A stretch of DNA of 64,000 nucleotides from Xanthobacteraceae bacterium (GCA_029239875.1 JARBUD010000013.1:186001-250000), one strand, 5' to 3'. Shown: positions 30,845-39,987, counted from the first letter of the stretch. Notes: generated by a model not told the origin, from the letters alone. Translations and numbers: made by a program.

Positions 30845-31501
30845 ATGACCACGACCGACTTTGATACCGTCGCCGCCGGGGCTGGCACCGCCCGCGCGGA
30901 ACCCGAATCCGCCAAGCGCCGCGACATCATCGACGGCGCCCGCCGCGTGTTCTTCGACAAGGGTTTCGACGGCGCCAGCATGGACGAGGTGGCGAAGGCC
31001 GCAGGCGTCTCCAAGGCGACGATCTATGTCTATTTCGGCGGCAAGGAAGAGCTGTTCGAGGCGCTGGTCAGCAACGACCGCGCCCGCTCCGCCGAGCACC
31101 TGTTCGAGGTCGATCCGTCCATCGACGACGTCGCCGAGGTGCTGCGGCGCATCGGTATCTCGTTCATGACGATGATGGTGCAGCCCGATCACATTCGGCT
31201 GGTCCGCATGGTGATCGGCGTCGCCGAGAAATTCCCGCGCATCGGCCAGATCTTCTTCCTGGCCGGCCCCTGCCATGGCGGAAAACGCCTCGGCGAATTG
31301 CTGCGCCAGCAGGCCGAGCTCGGCCGGCTCAAGCTCGACGACGAGCTGGAGGCCGCCTATTTGTTCCTCAACATGTGCCAGAGCAACCAGGTGAAGGGGC
31401 TGCTGTTCGGCAACACCGCCACCCCGACGCAGGAGCAGATCGAGGAAACGGTCGACCGCGCCGTGCGCGCCTTCCTCGCCTTCTACGGCACCAGGGGCTG
31501 A
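30845..31501 (+). CDS. TetR/AcrR family transcriptional regulator of the emrAB genes
   Basis: A 218-residue repressor. The N-terminal helix-turn-helix is at about 45-64 (MDEVAKAAGVSKATIYVYFG) after RRDIIDGARRVFFDKGFDG. The rest is the ligand-binding and dimerisation domain, resembling the AefR-like TetR C-terminal group (MVIGVAEKFPRIGQIFF). GGAGGA lies 4 bases before the ATG. It is divergent from emrA and shares 140 bases containing two copies of a 15-base palindrome. Autoregulation and drug-induced release of the emrA promoter are the expected behaviour (inferred). The N-terminal ~22 residues are disordered and not conserved. Confidence 0.93.
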   Translation: MTTTDFDTVAAGAGTARAEPESAKRRDIIDGARRVFFDKGFDGASMDEVAKAAGVSKATIYVYFGGKEELFEALVSNDRARSAEHLFEVDPSIDDVAEVLRRIGISFMTMMVQPDHIRLVRMVIGVAEKFPRIGQIFFLAGPCHGGKRLGELLRQQAELGRLKLDDELEAAYLFLNMCQSNQVKGLLFGNTATPTQEQIEETVDRAVRAFLAFYGTRG

Positions 31502-31557
31502 CCAGCGGGACGCCCCGCCTATGGCAGGCCTTCGTCCCAAGAACCCGGCCGAAAAAG

Positions 31558-31721
31558 CACCCTCATCCTGAGGTGCTCGCGCCTGAGAACCTGACCCATA
31601 ATTCGCGACGGGAATGCCTGGAGGCTCGTCATGGCCGGGCTTGGCCCGGCCATCCACGCCTTTAGTACCGCACGGAGCGCCCAGCAAGTCGTGGATCCCC
31701 GGGCCAAGCCCGGGGATGACG
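31558..31721. repeat. Mixed Family A (partial) and Family B repeats
   Basis: A Family A head (CCCTCATCCTGAGGTGCTCG) is followed at 31630-31721 by a full Family B element: ATGGCCGGGCTTGGCCCGGCC..GTCGTGGATCCCCGGGCC..GGGGATGACGG. Lies between tetR and cfa, both of which end here. Confidence 0.75.
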
Positions 31722-31773
31722 GTCCAATGGCGGCACCCGCGGGAATTTCGAGCCGGCCCGTGAGGTCCGCCTC

Positions 31774-32991
31774 TCAGCCCCCCGCCAGCGCCCGCTCCTC
31801 GTCGACGATGAAGTCGCGCACCACCGGCACCGCGTCGCGCTCGTTCGCCAGCAGCAGCTGGAACACCATGTTCGAGCCGTGCAGGAAGCCGAGCTCGACG
31901 GCGGCGAGATAGAACTCCCACATCCGCGCGAAGCGCTCGCCCATCATGGCGACGACCTCGGGACGCTTGGCCTCAAAGTTCAGCCGCCAGTGGCGGATGG
32001 TCCAGTAATAGTGCAGCCGCAGCACCTCGCAGTCGGCGGCCCACAGGCCGGTGCGCTCAAGCGAAGAGAACACCTCCGACATCGCCGGCACGTAGCCGCC
32101 GGGGAAGATGTATTTGCGGATGAAGGGCGCGGTGGTGCCGGGCGGCGACATGCGGCCGATGGCGTGGATCATGGCGAAGCCGCCGGGCGCCAGCAGGCGC
32201 TTGATGGTGTTGAAGTAATCGTCGAAATGCCCGACGCCGACATGCTCCATCATGCCGACCGAGACCACCCGGTCGAAGGTGCCGGTCAGTTCGCGATAGT
32301 CGCGCTCGAAGAAGGTGATGCGGTCCGCGACCCCGGCCGCCTGCGCGCGCTTCTTCGATTCCGCCAATTGCTCGGTGGCAACGTTGATGGCGGTCACATG
32401 CACGCCGAGCTTCGCCAGATAGATGGCGAGCGCGCCCCAGCCGGAGCCGATCTCCGCCACCCGCATGCCCGGCTCGAGCTTCAGCTTAGCGGCGATGTGG
32501 CGCAGCTTCGCTTCCTGCGCGTCCTCCAGCGACGTCTCCGGCGTCGGGAAATAGGCGCAGGAATAGATCATCCGGCTGTCGAGCCAGAGCGCGTAGAACT
32601 CCGGCGGATGGTCGTAATGGCTCTGCGCGTTCGACGCCGCCCGCTTCAAGGGGTTGGACTGGTGCCAGCGCCGCAGGGCCCGCCAGCCGCGCCTGAGCGC
32701 CTGCTGCACCGGGTGCGAGGCGAGCCCGCGCCGGTTGATCGAGAACAGATAGAGCAGGTCGTAGACGGTGGAGCCGTCCTCGAAGGTCAGCCGCCCGTCC
32801 ATATAGGCCTCGGCCGAGACCAGCTCGGGGTTCAGGAACAGCTCGCGGTCGAGCTTGTCGTCGTGCAGGCGCATGACGACTTCCGGCCCGTCCTCCCCGC
32901 TGCCGAAGAAGGTGCGCTTCCCGTCCGGCTCGATGACGACGAGCCGGCCCTTATGGACGAAGCGCTTCAGGAGATGGGGAAGAAACCGCAT
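31774..32991 (-). CDS. cfa: Cyclopropane-fatty-acyl-phospholipid synthase family protein
   Basis: A 405-residue S-adenosylmethionine-dependent enzyme that methylenates unsaturated acyl chains of membrane phospholipids. The N-terminal lipid-binding region is followed by SHYDHPPEFYALWLDSRMIYSCAYF (about 124-148), the SAM-binding VAEIGSGWGALAIYLAKLGV (178-197), the DYRELTGTFDRVVSVGMMEHVG segment and a C-terminal YYWTIRHWRLNFE. All match Cfa closely and the length is normal. It is a single gene with repeat-rich DNA on both sides. A related methyltransferase of the same family cannot be fully excluded. Confidence 0.92.
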   Translation of the reverse strand: MRFLPHLLKRFVHKGRLVVIEPDGKRTFFGSGEDGPEVVMRLHDDKLDRELFLNPELVSAEAYMDGRLTFEDGSTVYDLLYLFSINRRGLASHPVQQALRRGWRALRRWHQSNPLKRAASNAQSHYDHPPEFYALWLDSRMIYSCAYFPTPETSLEDAQEAKLRHIAAKLKLEPGMRVAEIGSGWGALAIYLAKLGVHVTAINVATEQLAESKKRAQAAGVADRITFFERDYRELTGTFDRVVSVGMMEHVGVGHFDDYFNTIKRLLAPGGFAMIHAIGRMSPPGTTAPFIRKYIFPGGYVPAMSEVFSSLERTGLWAADCEVLRLHYYWTIRHWRLNFEAKRPEVVAMMGERFARMWEFYLAAVELGFLHGSNMVFQLLLANERDAVPVVRDFIVDEERALAGG

Positions 32992-33119
32992 GGAACGCTC
33001 CGGACACCCGGCCGCCGGATTGGCCGCCGAGGGTGCGGGGCATCGGGCATAAGGGCGCGTGCGCTGTCAAGCTTAGGCGCTGACTGCCGGACCAGCGGCA
33101 ATCCCTTTCCCCTAACGAA

Positions 33120-33256
33120 CCTCATCCTGAGGTGCCGCCGGAGGCGGACTCAAAGGATGCTCGTCCGGGTGCACTTCCGCGACCATCCTTCGAGGCTCGC
33201 GGAGCCTGTCCTCGGGCTTGCCAAAGGCAAGACCCGTGGGCTCGCACTCAGGATGG
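33120..33256. repeat. Family A palindromic intergenic repeat (copy 3)
   Basis: CCTCATCCTGAGGTGCCGCC to GCTCGCACTCAGGATGGGG. The right arm carries the 'CTTGCCAAAGGCAAGACCCG' hairpin insert also seen in copy 2. Confidence 0.8.
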
Positions 33257-33318
33257 GGGCGTCCTGTGGATTCACCCCCCTACCCCGCCGCCTCGCCATC
33301 CCTTTCTCCCGAACAGCC

Positions 33319-33423
33319 ACATCCTGAGGTGCCCGGCGCGAGCCGGGCCTCGAAGGATGCTCGTCCGGGCATGCTCAAGCGAGGATCCTTCGAGGCTCGC
33401 TGACGCTCGCACCTCAGGATGAG
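33319..33423. repeat. Family A palindromic intergenic repeat (copy 4)
   Basis: ACATCCTGAGGTGCCCGGCG to GCACCTCAGGATGAGG, with the internal CTCGAAGGATG..GATCCTTCGAGG pair. Ends 22 bases before the stop of the malonyl-CoA decarboxylase gene. Confidence 0.83.
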
Positions 33424-33445
33424 GGTGTCCGGTGTATTCAGCCCC

Positions 33446-34822
33446 CTAGCCCGCTGCCTCGCGCACGGCCGGCACCGGGTGGCTGTCCGCCCGCAGCAGC
33501 TTCTTCACCTGCGGGCTGGCGACGATGGTGCCGCGGTCGAAGAACGCCTCGTGGTTCTTCTCGATGTCATCAAGCAGATAGCGGTAGTTCACCATCAGCC
33601 CGAACGCCTGCTTCATGCTGCGCGGCGACAGGTCGCCGAACGGGTCGATGCGCTCCAGCCGGGCGCCGTTGCCGAGATGGAAGCGGGCGACGGGATCGAG
33701 CGGCTTGCCCTTGGCCGAGCGGGCGACGAGGAAGTAATGCGCCGCCAGTGCCTCGATCACCGGCCGCAGCGTGCGGCGCGCCTCGTCGTCCGCCGCCCCG
33801 GCCTCGAAGGCGTCGAGCGCGGCGCGATCCTCGGCGGTGAGCACGGCCGAGGCCGGATTGGCCCGCTCTGCCTCGACGAAGGCGCAGAAGCGCGGCACCG
33901 GCGAGAGGGTGACGAAGTTCGCCAGCTTGGGGAATTCGCGGGAGATCTCCTCCACTACCTGCTTGATGAGGAAATTGCCGAAGCTCACCCCGCCGAGGCC
34001 GGTCTGGCAGTTGGAGATCGAGTAGAACACCGCCGTCTTCGCGCTGGCCGGGTCGAGCGGGGTGCGCTTGGCCTCGAGGATCGGCGCGATGGCGTCCGGT
34101 ATGTCGCGGGTCAGCGCCACCTCGACGAAGATCAGCGGCTCGTCCACCAGCGCCGGGTGGAAGAAGGCGTAGCAGCGCCGGTCCGGGCTATCGACGCGGG
34201 CCCGCAGGTCGTTCCAGTCGCGAATCTCGTGCACCGCCTCATAGCGGATGATCTTCTCCAGCACGCTGGCGGGCGTCGACCAGTCGATACGGCGCAGCAC
34301 GAGGAACCCCCGATTGAACCAGGACGTGAACAGATGCACGAAGTCGCGATCGACATCGGCCAGATCGGGACGCCGCGCAAGGGCGTCGAGCAGGTCGGCG
34401 CGCATGGCGACAAGCCGGCCGGTGGCGCCGGGAGCGAGGTTGAGCCGGCGCACCAGTTCCTGCCGGCGCGGCTCGCTGGCGCCATGCAGCTCCGCCACGG
34501 TGCGGGCGGAAGGGGCCTTCGCATGGGCGGCGAGCGCCGCCTCCAGCCGGGCCGCGTCGGGACCGAAATCATTCGCCAGCGTCTCGAAGAAGGCGACGCG
34601 CTCGCCGGTGCGCAGCGTGCGGTAGGCGACGAGGATCTCCTGGGCCAGCGCCACGCCGGAGGCCTCACCCCGGCCCGAGAGCAGCCTTTCGCACAATTCC
34701 GCGATGCCGGCGGCGCGGATGGCGCCCGCGGGCCGGCGCTCGCGCCCGATATCGAGCAGCGCCCGGCCGCGCTCGGCTATGGTGCCGAGCAGATCGCCGA
34801 AGAAACTGGTTCCCGCGTCCAT
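33446..34822 (-). CDS. Malonyl-CoA decarboxylase
   Basis: A 458-residue enzyme converting malonyl-CoA to acetyl-CoA and CO2. The N-terminal helical domain (about 1-180) is followed by the GNAT-like catalytic domain with FFHPALVDEPLIFVEVALT, YSISNCQTGLGGVSFGNFLIKQ (Ser and His regions) and the closing FHLGNGARLERIDPFGDLSPRSMKQAFGLMVNYRY. Length and motif order match the Rhizobium MatA/eukaryotic MCD family. The usual companions of a malonate catabolic operon (MatB ligase, MatC carrier, MatR) are absent here, so it may serve malonyl-CoA turnover rather than growth on malonate (inference). Confidence 0.93.
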   Translation of the reverse strand: MDAGTSFFGDLLGTIAERGRALLDIGRERRPAGAIRAAGIAELCERLLSGRGEASGVALAQEILVAYRTLRTGERVAFFETLANDFGPDAARLEAALAAHAKAPSARTVAELHGASEPRRQELVRRLNLAPGATGRLVAMRADLLDALARRPDLADVDRDFVHLFTSWFNRGFLVLRRIDWSTPASVLEKIIRYEAVHEIRDWNDLRARVDSPDRRCYAFFHPALVDEPLIFVEVALTRDIPDAIAPILEAKRTPLDPASAKTAVFYSISNCQTGLGGVSFGNFLIKQVVEEISREFPKLANFVTLSPVPRFCAFVEAERANPASAVLTAEDRAALDAFEAGAADDEARRTLRPVIEALAAHYFLVARSAKGKPLDPVARFHLGNGARLERIDPFGDLSPRSMKQAFGLMVNYRYLLDDIEKNHEAFFDRGTIVASPQVKKLLRADSHPVPAVREAAG

Positions 34823-34915
34823 CGCCGCCCTCGCTCTCGCCCGTCCCGGACCCGATGAGAGCCCGAGCCGGCGACAGGCGCAAGACGGACCTTGGTCAGC
34901 GGGCGCCTGTGGCGA

Positions 34916-36256
34916 TCAAGCGCCGGTGATGAAGTCGTACACCAGCTTGGCGTTAAGGGAGATGATCAGCGCCGCAGCGAGCGCCGCGAGCAGGGTCTGC
35001 CAGCGCGGCGCGGTCAGCACGCCCATCTTGCGCTTGTCCGCAGTGAACATGATCAGCGGCACCACCGCGAAGGGCAGCTGCAGGCTGAGGATGACCTGGC
35101 TGAGGATCAGCAGCGAGCCGGCGCCGCTCTCGCCATAGGCGATGGTCACCGCCGCCGCCGGCACGATGGCGATGGCGCGGGTGATCAGCCGGCGCAGCCA
35201 CGGCGCGAGGCGGATGTTGAGGAAGCCCTCCATCACCGCCTGCCCGGCGATCGTCGCCGTCACCGTCGAATTGATGCCGCAGCACAGGAGCGCGATGGCG
35301 AACAAGGTCGGCGCCATGGCGCTGCCGAGCAGCGGGTTCAGCAGCTCGTGCGCCTTGCCGAGGTCGGCCACCTCGCCGGCGCCGCCGGCATGGAAGGTCG
35401 AGGCGGCGAGGATGAGGATGGAGGCGTTGATGGTCAGCGCGAACATCAGCGCCAGCGTCGAGTCCCACGTCGCGAGGCGGATGGCGTCGCGCTTGCCCTC
35501 CAGCGTGTCGTCGTGCCGGCGCGTCTGCACGATGGCGGAATGCAAATAGAGATTGTGCGGCATCACCGTCGCGCCGAGGATGCCGAGCGCGAGGTAGAGC
35601 ATGTCGGGGTTGCGCACGATCTCGGTGGTCGGCGCGAAGCCGCGGATCACCTCGCCCCAGTCCGGGTCGGCCATCGCGATCTGGATGCCGAAGCAGGCGG
35701 CGATGACCGCGAGCAGCGCCACCACCAGCGCCTCGACGAAGCGGAAGCCGAGATTCTGCAGCCACAGGATCAGGAACACGTCGAGCGCGGTGATGACGAC
35801 GCCGATCTCCAGCGGAATGCCGAACAGCAGGTTCAGGCCGATCGCCGTGCCGATCACCTCGGCGAGGTCGGTGGCGCAGATCGCGGCCTCGGCCAGCAGC
35901 CACAGCACGAAGCCGACCGGCCGCGGGAAGGCGTCGCGACAGGCCTGGGCGAGGTCCCTCCCCGACGCCACGCCGAGCCGCGAGCACAGCGCCTGCAGCA
36001 GGATCGCGATCATGTTGGAGAGCAGCGCGACGGTCAGCAACCCGTAGCCGAACTTGGAGCCGCCGGCGAGCGAGGTCGCCCAGTTGCCGGGGTCCATATA
36101 GCCGGTGGCGACCAGATAGCCCGGCCCCATGAAGGCGAAGAAGCGCCAGATGCCGGACTTCTTCGGCACGGCGATGCTGCCATGCACCTCGGCCAGCGCC
36201 TTCTCGCCGCGCTCGCGCCGCCACCCCGCCGATTCCGCCTGCAATCTGTCGAGCAT
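34916..36256 (-). CDS. mntH: Nramp family Mn2+/Fe2+ transporter MntH
   Basis: A 446-residue proton-coupled divalent metal importer with 11 helices. The metal-site motifs are present: DPGN (55-58) in TM1 and MPH (232-234, [12 protein letters not shown]) in TM6. I use the ATG at 36256 ([12 protein letters not shown]), with GGCGGGG upstream. Longer in-frame starts at 36301 or 36322 would lie inside or upstream of a palindrome resembling the manganese regulator Mur box (36286-36300). Manganese uptake repressed by Mur when Mn is sufficient is the expected control in alphaproteobacteria. The helices and C-terminus are complete. Confidence 0.94.
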   Translation of the reverse strand: MLDRLQAESAGWRRERGEKALAEVHGSIAVPKKSGIWRFFAFMGPGYLVATGYMDPGNWATSLAGGSKFGYGLLTVALLSNMIAILLQALCSRLGVASGRDLAQACRDAFPRPVGFVLWLLAEAAICATDLAEVIGTAIGLNLLFGIPLEIGVVITALDVFLILWLQNLGFRFVEALVVALLAVIAACFGIQIAMADPDWGEVIRGFAPTTEIVRNPDMLYLALGILGATVMPHNLYLHSAIVQTRRHDDTLEGKRDAIRLATWDSTLALMFALTINASILILAASTFHAGGAGEVADLGKAHELLNPLLGSAMAPTLFAIALLCCGINSTVTATIAGQAVMEGFLNIRLAPWLRRLITRAIAIVPAAAVTIAYGESGAGSLLILSQVILSLQLPFAVVPLIMFTADKRKMGVLTAPRWQTLLAALAAALIISLNAKLVYDFITGA

Positions 36257-36285
36257 GGCCCCGCCGATCGTCCGAATTGCCGTCT

Positions 36286-36300
36286 TGCGAATGATTTGCA
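36286..36300. promoter_or_regulatory. Candidate Mur (Fur-family manganese regulator) box before mntH
   Basis: TGCGAATGATTTGCA is a 7+1+7 inverted repeat with one mismatch (TGCGAAT versus TGCAAAT). It resembles the Mur-box type TGCAAATxATTTGCA known from rhizobial manganese transporters. It is 30 bases upstream of the preferred mntH start. Confidence 0.6.
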
Positions 36301-36450
36301 TTACAAATGGCGCGCTGCACAATCGCTGTCAATGCTGTTGCGAACCAATCGCAACTGATCCGCACGGCGCCGCTGCCCGTGCGGACACATTTTCGCGTGC
36401 GAAGCGGCAAACGCTTGGATTCATGCACCTCCGCGGGCACATTCGGCACG

Positions 36451-37194
36451 ATGCTGCGCACCGCCCGCTTCACCCTGCTGAGCTTCGCCCTGCTCTTCGC
36501 CCTGCCGCTCGGCGCGCATGCGCTGGTGCAATGGCACGAGGTCGACTGGACGCGCTCATGGAGCAACGCCGACTGGTCGAGCACCGGCACGCTGCCGCCC
36601 GCCGCCGCGCACCCGGAGGCGATGGTCCGCATCTACGCCGCCCGCGTCGGGCGCTGGCGCGGCATCTTCGCGGTCCATAGCTGGATCGTCTTCAAGGAGC
36701 CCGGCGCTCCCGCCTATGAGCGCTACGACAAGGTCGGCTGGGGCCGGCCGATCCGCCACAATGGCTACGCGCCGGACGGGCGCTGGTACGGCAACGACCC
36801 GGAAGTGGTGTTCGAGGCCACGGGCACTGAGGCCGAGCACCTGATCCCGAAGCTGCGCGAAGCGGTCGAAACCTATCCCTACGCGCTCGCCGGCGACTAC
36901 CATGTCTGGCCGGGGCCGAACTCCAACACCTTCACCGCCTATGTGGTGAGCCGGGTGCCGGAGATGGCGGTCGCCCTGCCGCCGACCGCCATCGGCAAGG
37001 ATTTCCCCATCGACGGCGACTGGGTCGGCCTCGCCCCTTCGCGCACCGGATTCCGCGTCAGCCTCGTCGGCTATGCCGGGCTGACGCTCGCCTGGGTCGA
37101 GGGCGTCGAGATCAATATACTCGGCGCCATCGCCGGGCTCGACATCCGCCGGCCGGGCATCAAGCTGCCCGGCTTCGGGCGCATCGGCATCTGA
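36451..37194 (+). CDS. DUF3750 domain-containing protein
   Basis: A 247-residue protein. The ATG at 36451 opens a signal-like helix (MLRTARFTLLSFALLFALPL) ending near AHA. The rest is the DUF3750 domain: ARVGRWRGIFAVHSWIVFKE, YDKVGWGRPIRHNGYAPDGRWYGN, YPYALAGDYHVWPGPNSNTFTAYVVSRVP, and LTLAWVEGVEINILGA near the end. The domain has conserved His, Trp and Asn-Thr-Phe positions reminiscent of an enzyme, but its function is unknown. Probably periplasmic or membrane-anchored. The longer frame from 36307 overlaps the mntH regulatory region and was rejected. Confidence 0.87.
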   Translation: MLRTARFTLLSFALLFALPLGAHALVQWHEVDWTRSWSNADWSSTGTLPPAAAHPEAMVRIYAARVGRWRGIFAVHSWIVFKEPGAPAYERYDKVGWGRPIRHNGYAPDGRWYGNDPEVVFEATGTEAEHLIPKLREAVETYPYALAGDYHVWPGPNSNTFTAYVVSRVPEMAVALPPTAIGKDFPIDGDWVGLAPSRTGFRVSLVGYAGLTLAWVEGVEINILGAIAGLDIRRPGIKLPGFGRIGI

Positions 37195-37272
37195 TCGCAT
37201 ACTGCCGCGTTGTGGATACCGGCCGTTCATATACCGCGCGCATGCTGTGCCGGCGGTCATTCGGGGGAAGCC

Positions 37273-38097
37273 ATGATCCATCGCATCGTCACGTGCCTGA
37301 AGAAGGCCACGCTCGCCGCCGTCCTGCTCGCCCCTCTCGCGGCACCGGCGCTCGCCGCGCCCTGCGGCAATGACGGCTCGGGCTTCGACACCTGGCTGCG
37401 CGACATCCGCCAGGCGGCGATGGCGCAGGGCATCTCGGCGAATGCGCTGCGGGCGCTCGACGGCGTCACCTACGACACGCGGGTGATCAGCCTCGACCGC
37501 AACCAGAAGCACTTCAAGGTGAGCCTCGAGGAATTCATGCGCAACCGCGTCTCCGGCGGCCGCATCTCCAAGGGCCGGCAGATGCTGAAGACCTACGCCT
37601 CGACGCTGGCGCGGATCGAGCAGCGCTTCGGCGTGCCCGGGCCGATCCTCGTCGCCATCTGGGGCATGGAGACCGATTACGGCGCGAATATCGGCAAGAT
37701 GCCGATCATGCGCTCGCTCGCGACCCTGTCCTATGACTGCCGGCGCTCGGCCTTCTTCACCGGCCAGTTCTTCGACGCGCTGCGCATCTACCAGCGCGGC
37801 GACCTGACGCTGGACGAGATGCGCGGCGCCTGGGCCGGCGAGATCGGCCAGACCCAGTTCCTGCCGAGCTCCTATGTGAAGTTCGCGGTCGATTTCGACG
37901 GCGACGGCCGCGCGGACCTGGTGCGCAGCGCGCCGGACGTGCTGGCCTCCACCGCCAACTATCTGCGCGGCTATGGCTGGCGCGCCGGCGCCGGCTGGGG
38001 CCCCGGCCAGCCGAACTACCAGGCGCTGCTCGGCTGGAACAAGGCCGAGGTCTACGCCCAGGCGCTGGGCATCTTCGCCGGCAAGCTGACGCAGTAG
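37273..38097 (+). CDS. Lytic murein transglycosylase, MltB/SLT_2 family
   Basis: A 274-residue secreted enzyme that cleaves peptidoglycan glycan strands to anhydro-muropeptides. It has a signal peptide (CLKKATLAAVLLAPLAAPALA). The family body is FDTWLRDIRQAAMAQGIS..ALDGVTYD, with catalytic Glu133 in AIWGMETDYGANIG. Later come GEIGQTQFLPSSYVKFAVDFDGDGR and YLRGYGWRAGAGWG. GGGGGAAG precedes the ATG at 37273. No lipobox is visible, so it is soluble-periplasmic rather than a lipoprotein like E. coli MltB. There is no C-terminal peptidoglycan-binding domain, so it is the short form. Confidence 0.92.
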   Translation: MIHRIVTCLKKATLAAVLLAPLAAPALAAPCGNDGSGFDTWLRDIRQAAMAQGISANALRALDGVTYDTRVISLDRNQKHFKVSLEEFMRNRVSGGRISKGRQMLKTYASTLARIEQRFGVPGPILVAIWGMETDYGANIGKMPIMRSLATLSYDCRRSAFFTGQFFDALRIYQRGDLTLDEMRGAWAGEIGQTQFLPSSYVKFAVDFDGDGRADLVRSAPDVLASTANYLRGYGWRAGAGWGPGQPNYQALLGWNKAEVYAQALGIFAGKLTQ

Positions 38098-38140
38098 GGG
38101 GCCCCCTCCTCTTTGTGCCTCCGTCGCTCGCCTCCAATAC

Positions 38141-38233
38141 ACCGTCATCCCCGGGCTTGACCCGGGGATCCACGACTTGGATCGGGCGCGCGACGGAAAG
38201 TCGTGGATGGCCGGGACAAGCCCGGCCATGACG
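38141..38233. repeat. Family B palindromic intergenic repeat (copy with both halves)
   Basis: CCGTCATCCCCGGGCTTGAC..CGTGGATGGCCGGGACAAGC..CATGACGGT: two CCGGG hairpins inside a long inverted repeat (ACCGTCAT/ATGACGGT, CCACGACTT/AAGTCGTGG). It ends 15 bases before the GMC oxidoreductase start. Confidence 0.85.
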
Positions 38234-38247
38234 GTACTCTTTTGGAC

Positions 38248-39963
38248 ATGACGCGATTTCGCCTTGCCGCCGCCCGAGGCGGCCGGCAGTTTGCCGGCAT
38301 CGGAATCCGATCCGCAGGTGCCGCCGTGACCATCGCCGCAACCGCCCCGACCGACGCCGTGACCTATGACTACATCGTCGTCGGCGCCGGCTCGGCCGGC
38401 TGCGTGCTGGCCAACCGGCTCTCGGCCGACCCGAAGAACCGCGTTCTCGTGCTGGAAGCCGGCGGCAGGGACAACTGGATCTGGTTCCACATCCCGGTCG
38501 GCTACCTCTTCGCCATCGGCAATCCGCGCGCCGACTGGTGCTACAAGACGGAGCCAGAGACCGGGCTGAACGGGCGCATCCTCAACTACCCGCGCGGCAA
38601 GACCATCGGCGGCTCCTCGGCGATCAACGCCATGATCTACATGCGCGGCCAGTCCGCCGACTACGACCATTGGCGCCAGTTGGGGCTCTCCGGCTGGGGC
38701 TGGGACGACGTGCTCCCGGTCTTCAAGCGCCACGAGGACCACTACCTCGGCGCCGGCGAATTCCACGGCGCCGGCGGCGAATGGCGGGTCGAGGCGCCGC
38801 GCCTGACCTGGAAGCTGCTGGACGAGGTGCGCGTGGCCGCCGAACAGGCTGGCATCCCCGCCGTGCCGGACTTCAACACCGGCGACAATGAGGGCTCGTC
38901 CTATTTCCAGGTGAACCAGAAGCGCGGCTTCCGCTGGAGCGCCGCCCGCGGCTTCCTCAAGCCCGTGCTCGCCCGGCCGAACCTGAGGCTGGAGACCGGC
39001 TGCTACACCGAGCGCCTGCTGATCGAGAATGGCCGCGCCGTGGGCGTCGTCTACCGCCAGAATGGCGTGACCCATGTTGCCCGCGCCCGCGCCGAGGTCG
39101 TGCTGGCAACTGGGGCCATCGGCTCCCCTCACCTCCTGAAGCTCTCCGGCATCGGCCCGGGCGAGGAGCTGGCGCAGCACGGCATTCCGGTGGTGAAGGA
39201 CATGCCGGGCGTCGGCGCCAACCTGCAGGACCATCTGCAATTGCGGCTGATCTACAAGGTCGCCGGCGTGCCGACGCTGAACGAGCAGTACCACTCGCTC
39301 CTCGGCAAGGCGAAGATGGGCCTGCAATATGCCCTGTTCCAGCGGGGGCCGCTGACCATGGCGCCCTCGCAGCTCGGCATCTTCACCCGTTCGCGCCCGG
39401 AGAAGGAACGCGCCGACCTCGAATTCCACGTGCAGCCGCTCTCGCTCGGCAAGTTCGGCGAGCCACTGCACCCCTACCCCGCCTTCACCATGAGCGTGTG
39501 CAACCTGCGCCCGACCAGCCGCGGCAGCATTGACCTCGCCGGCCCGGACGGCGCGCTCGCCCCGTGTATCCGCCCGAACTACCTCGCTACCGAGGAGGAC
39601 CGGCGCGTCGCCGCCGACAGCATCCGCGTCGCCCGCCGCATCGTCGCGCAGCCCGCGCTCGCGCCCTACCGCCCCGACGAGGTGCTGCCCGGCCCCACCG
39701 TCGCCGACACCGAGGAGGCGCTGGCCCGCGCTGCCGGCGACATCGGCACGACGATCTTCCACCCCGTCGGCACGGCGAAGATGGGGCTGGCGAGCGACCT
39801 GGCGGCCGTGGTCGACGAGCGGCTGCGGGTGTTCGGCATTGCCGGGCTGAGGGTCGCCGACGCCTCGGTGATGCCGACCATCACCTCGGGCAACACCAAC
39901 TCCCCCACCATGATGATCGCCGAGAAGGCGGCGGCGATGATGCTGGAGGATGGGCGGGGGTGA
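38248..39963 (+). CDS. GMC family FAD-dependent oxidoreductase (choline/alcohol dehydrogenase-like)
   Basis: A 571-residue flavoprotein of the glucose-methanol-choline family. The FAD-binding motif is YDYIVVGAGSAGCVLANRL. GMC signature 1 lies in GKTIGGSSAINAMIYMRGQ and signature 2 in ATGAIGSPHLLKLSGIG. The C-terminal FHPVGTAKMG and SGNTNSPTMMIAEKA carry the catalytic His/Asn pair. Substrates are probably alcohols or polyols. The start is uncertain: ATG 38248 adds 26 residues before a GTG at 38326 whose product begins near the FAD motif. An even longer frame from 38203 is translated Family B repeat. Confidence 0.9.
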   Translation: MTRFRLAAARGGRQFAGIGIRSAGAAVTIAATAPTDAVTYDYIVVGAGSAGCVLANRLSADPKNRVLVLEAGGRDNWIWFHIPVGYLFAIGNPRADWCYKTEPETGLNGRILNYPRGKTIGGSSAINAMIYMRGQSADYDHWRQLGLSGWGWDDVLPVFKRHEDHYLGAGEFHGAGGEWRVEAPRLTWKLLDEVRVAAEQAGIPAVPDFNTGDNEGSSYFQVNQKRGFRWSAARGFLKPVLARPNLRLETGCYTERLLIENGRAVGVVYRQNGVTHVARARAEVVLATGAIGSPHLLKLSGIGPGEELAQHGIPVVKDMPGVGANLQDHLQLRLIYKVAGVPTLNEQYHSLLGKAKMGLQYALFQRGPLTMAPSQLGIFTRSRPEKERADLEFHVQPLSLGKFGEPLHPYPAFTMSVCNLRPTSRGSIDLAGPDGALAPCIRPNYLATEEDRRVAADSIRVARRIVAQPALAPYRPDEVLPGPTVADTEEALARAAGDIGTTIFHPVGTAKMGLASDLAAVVDERLRVFGIAGLRVADASVMPTITSGNTNSPTMMIAEKAAAMMLEDGRG

Positions 39964-39987
39964 AGCTCACCTTCCGAAAAAGAGGAA

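Larger units (their letters stand above)
32992..33445. other. Gene-less, repeat-filled stretch between cfa and malonyl-CoA decarboxylase
   Basis: 454 bases with no supportable gene, containing two Family A copies in a row (33120-33256 and 33319-33423). The remaining ~130 bases next to cfa should hold its promoter; no clear boxes were seen. Confidence 0.65.

Noticed and set aside
36556-39762. 1068-codon open frame on the minus strand
   Set aside because: It is antisense to DUF3750, the lytic transglycosylase and the GMC oxidoreductase, all with clear family motifs. Its composition (Arg/His/Asp/Ala-rich) is that of a high-GC shadow frame, and it runs through intergenic repeats.
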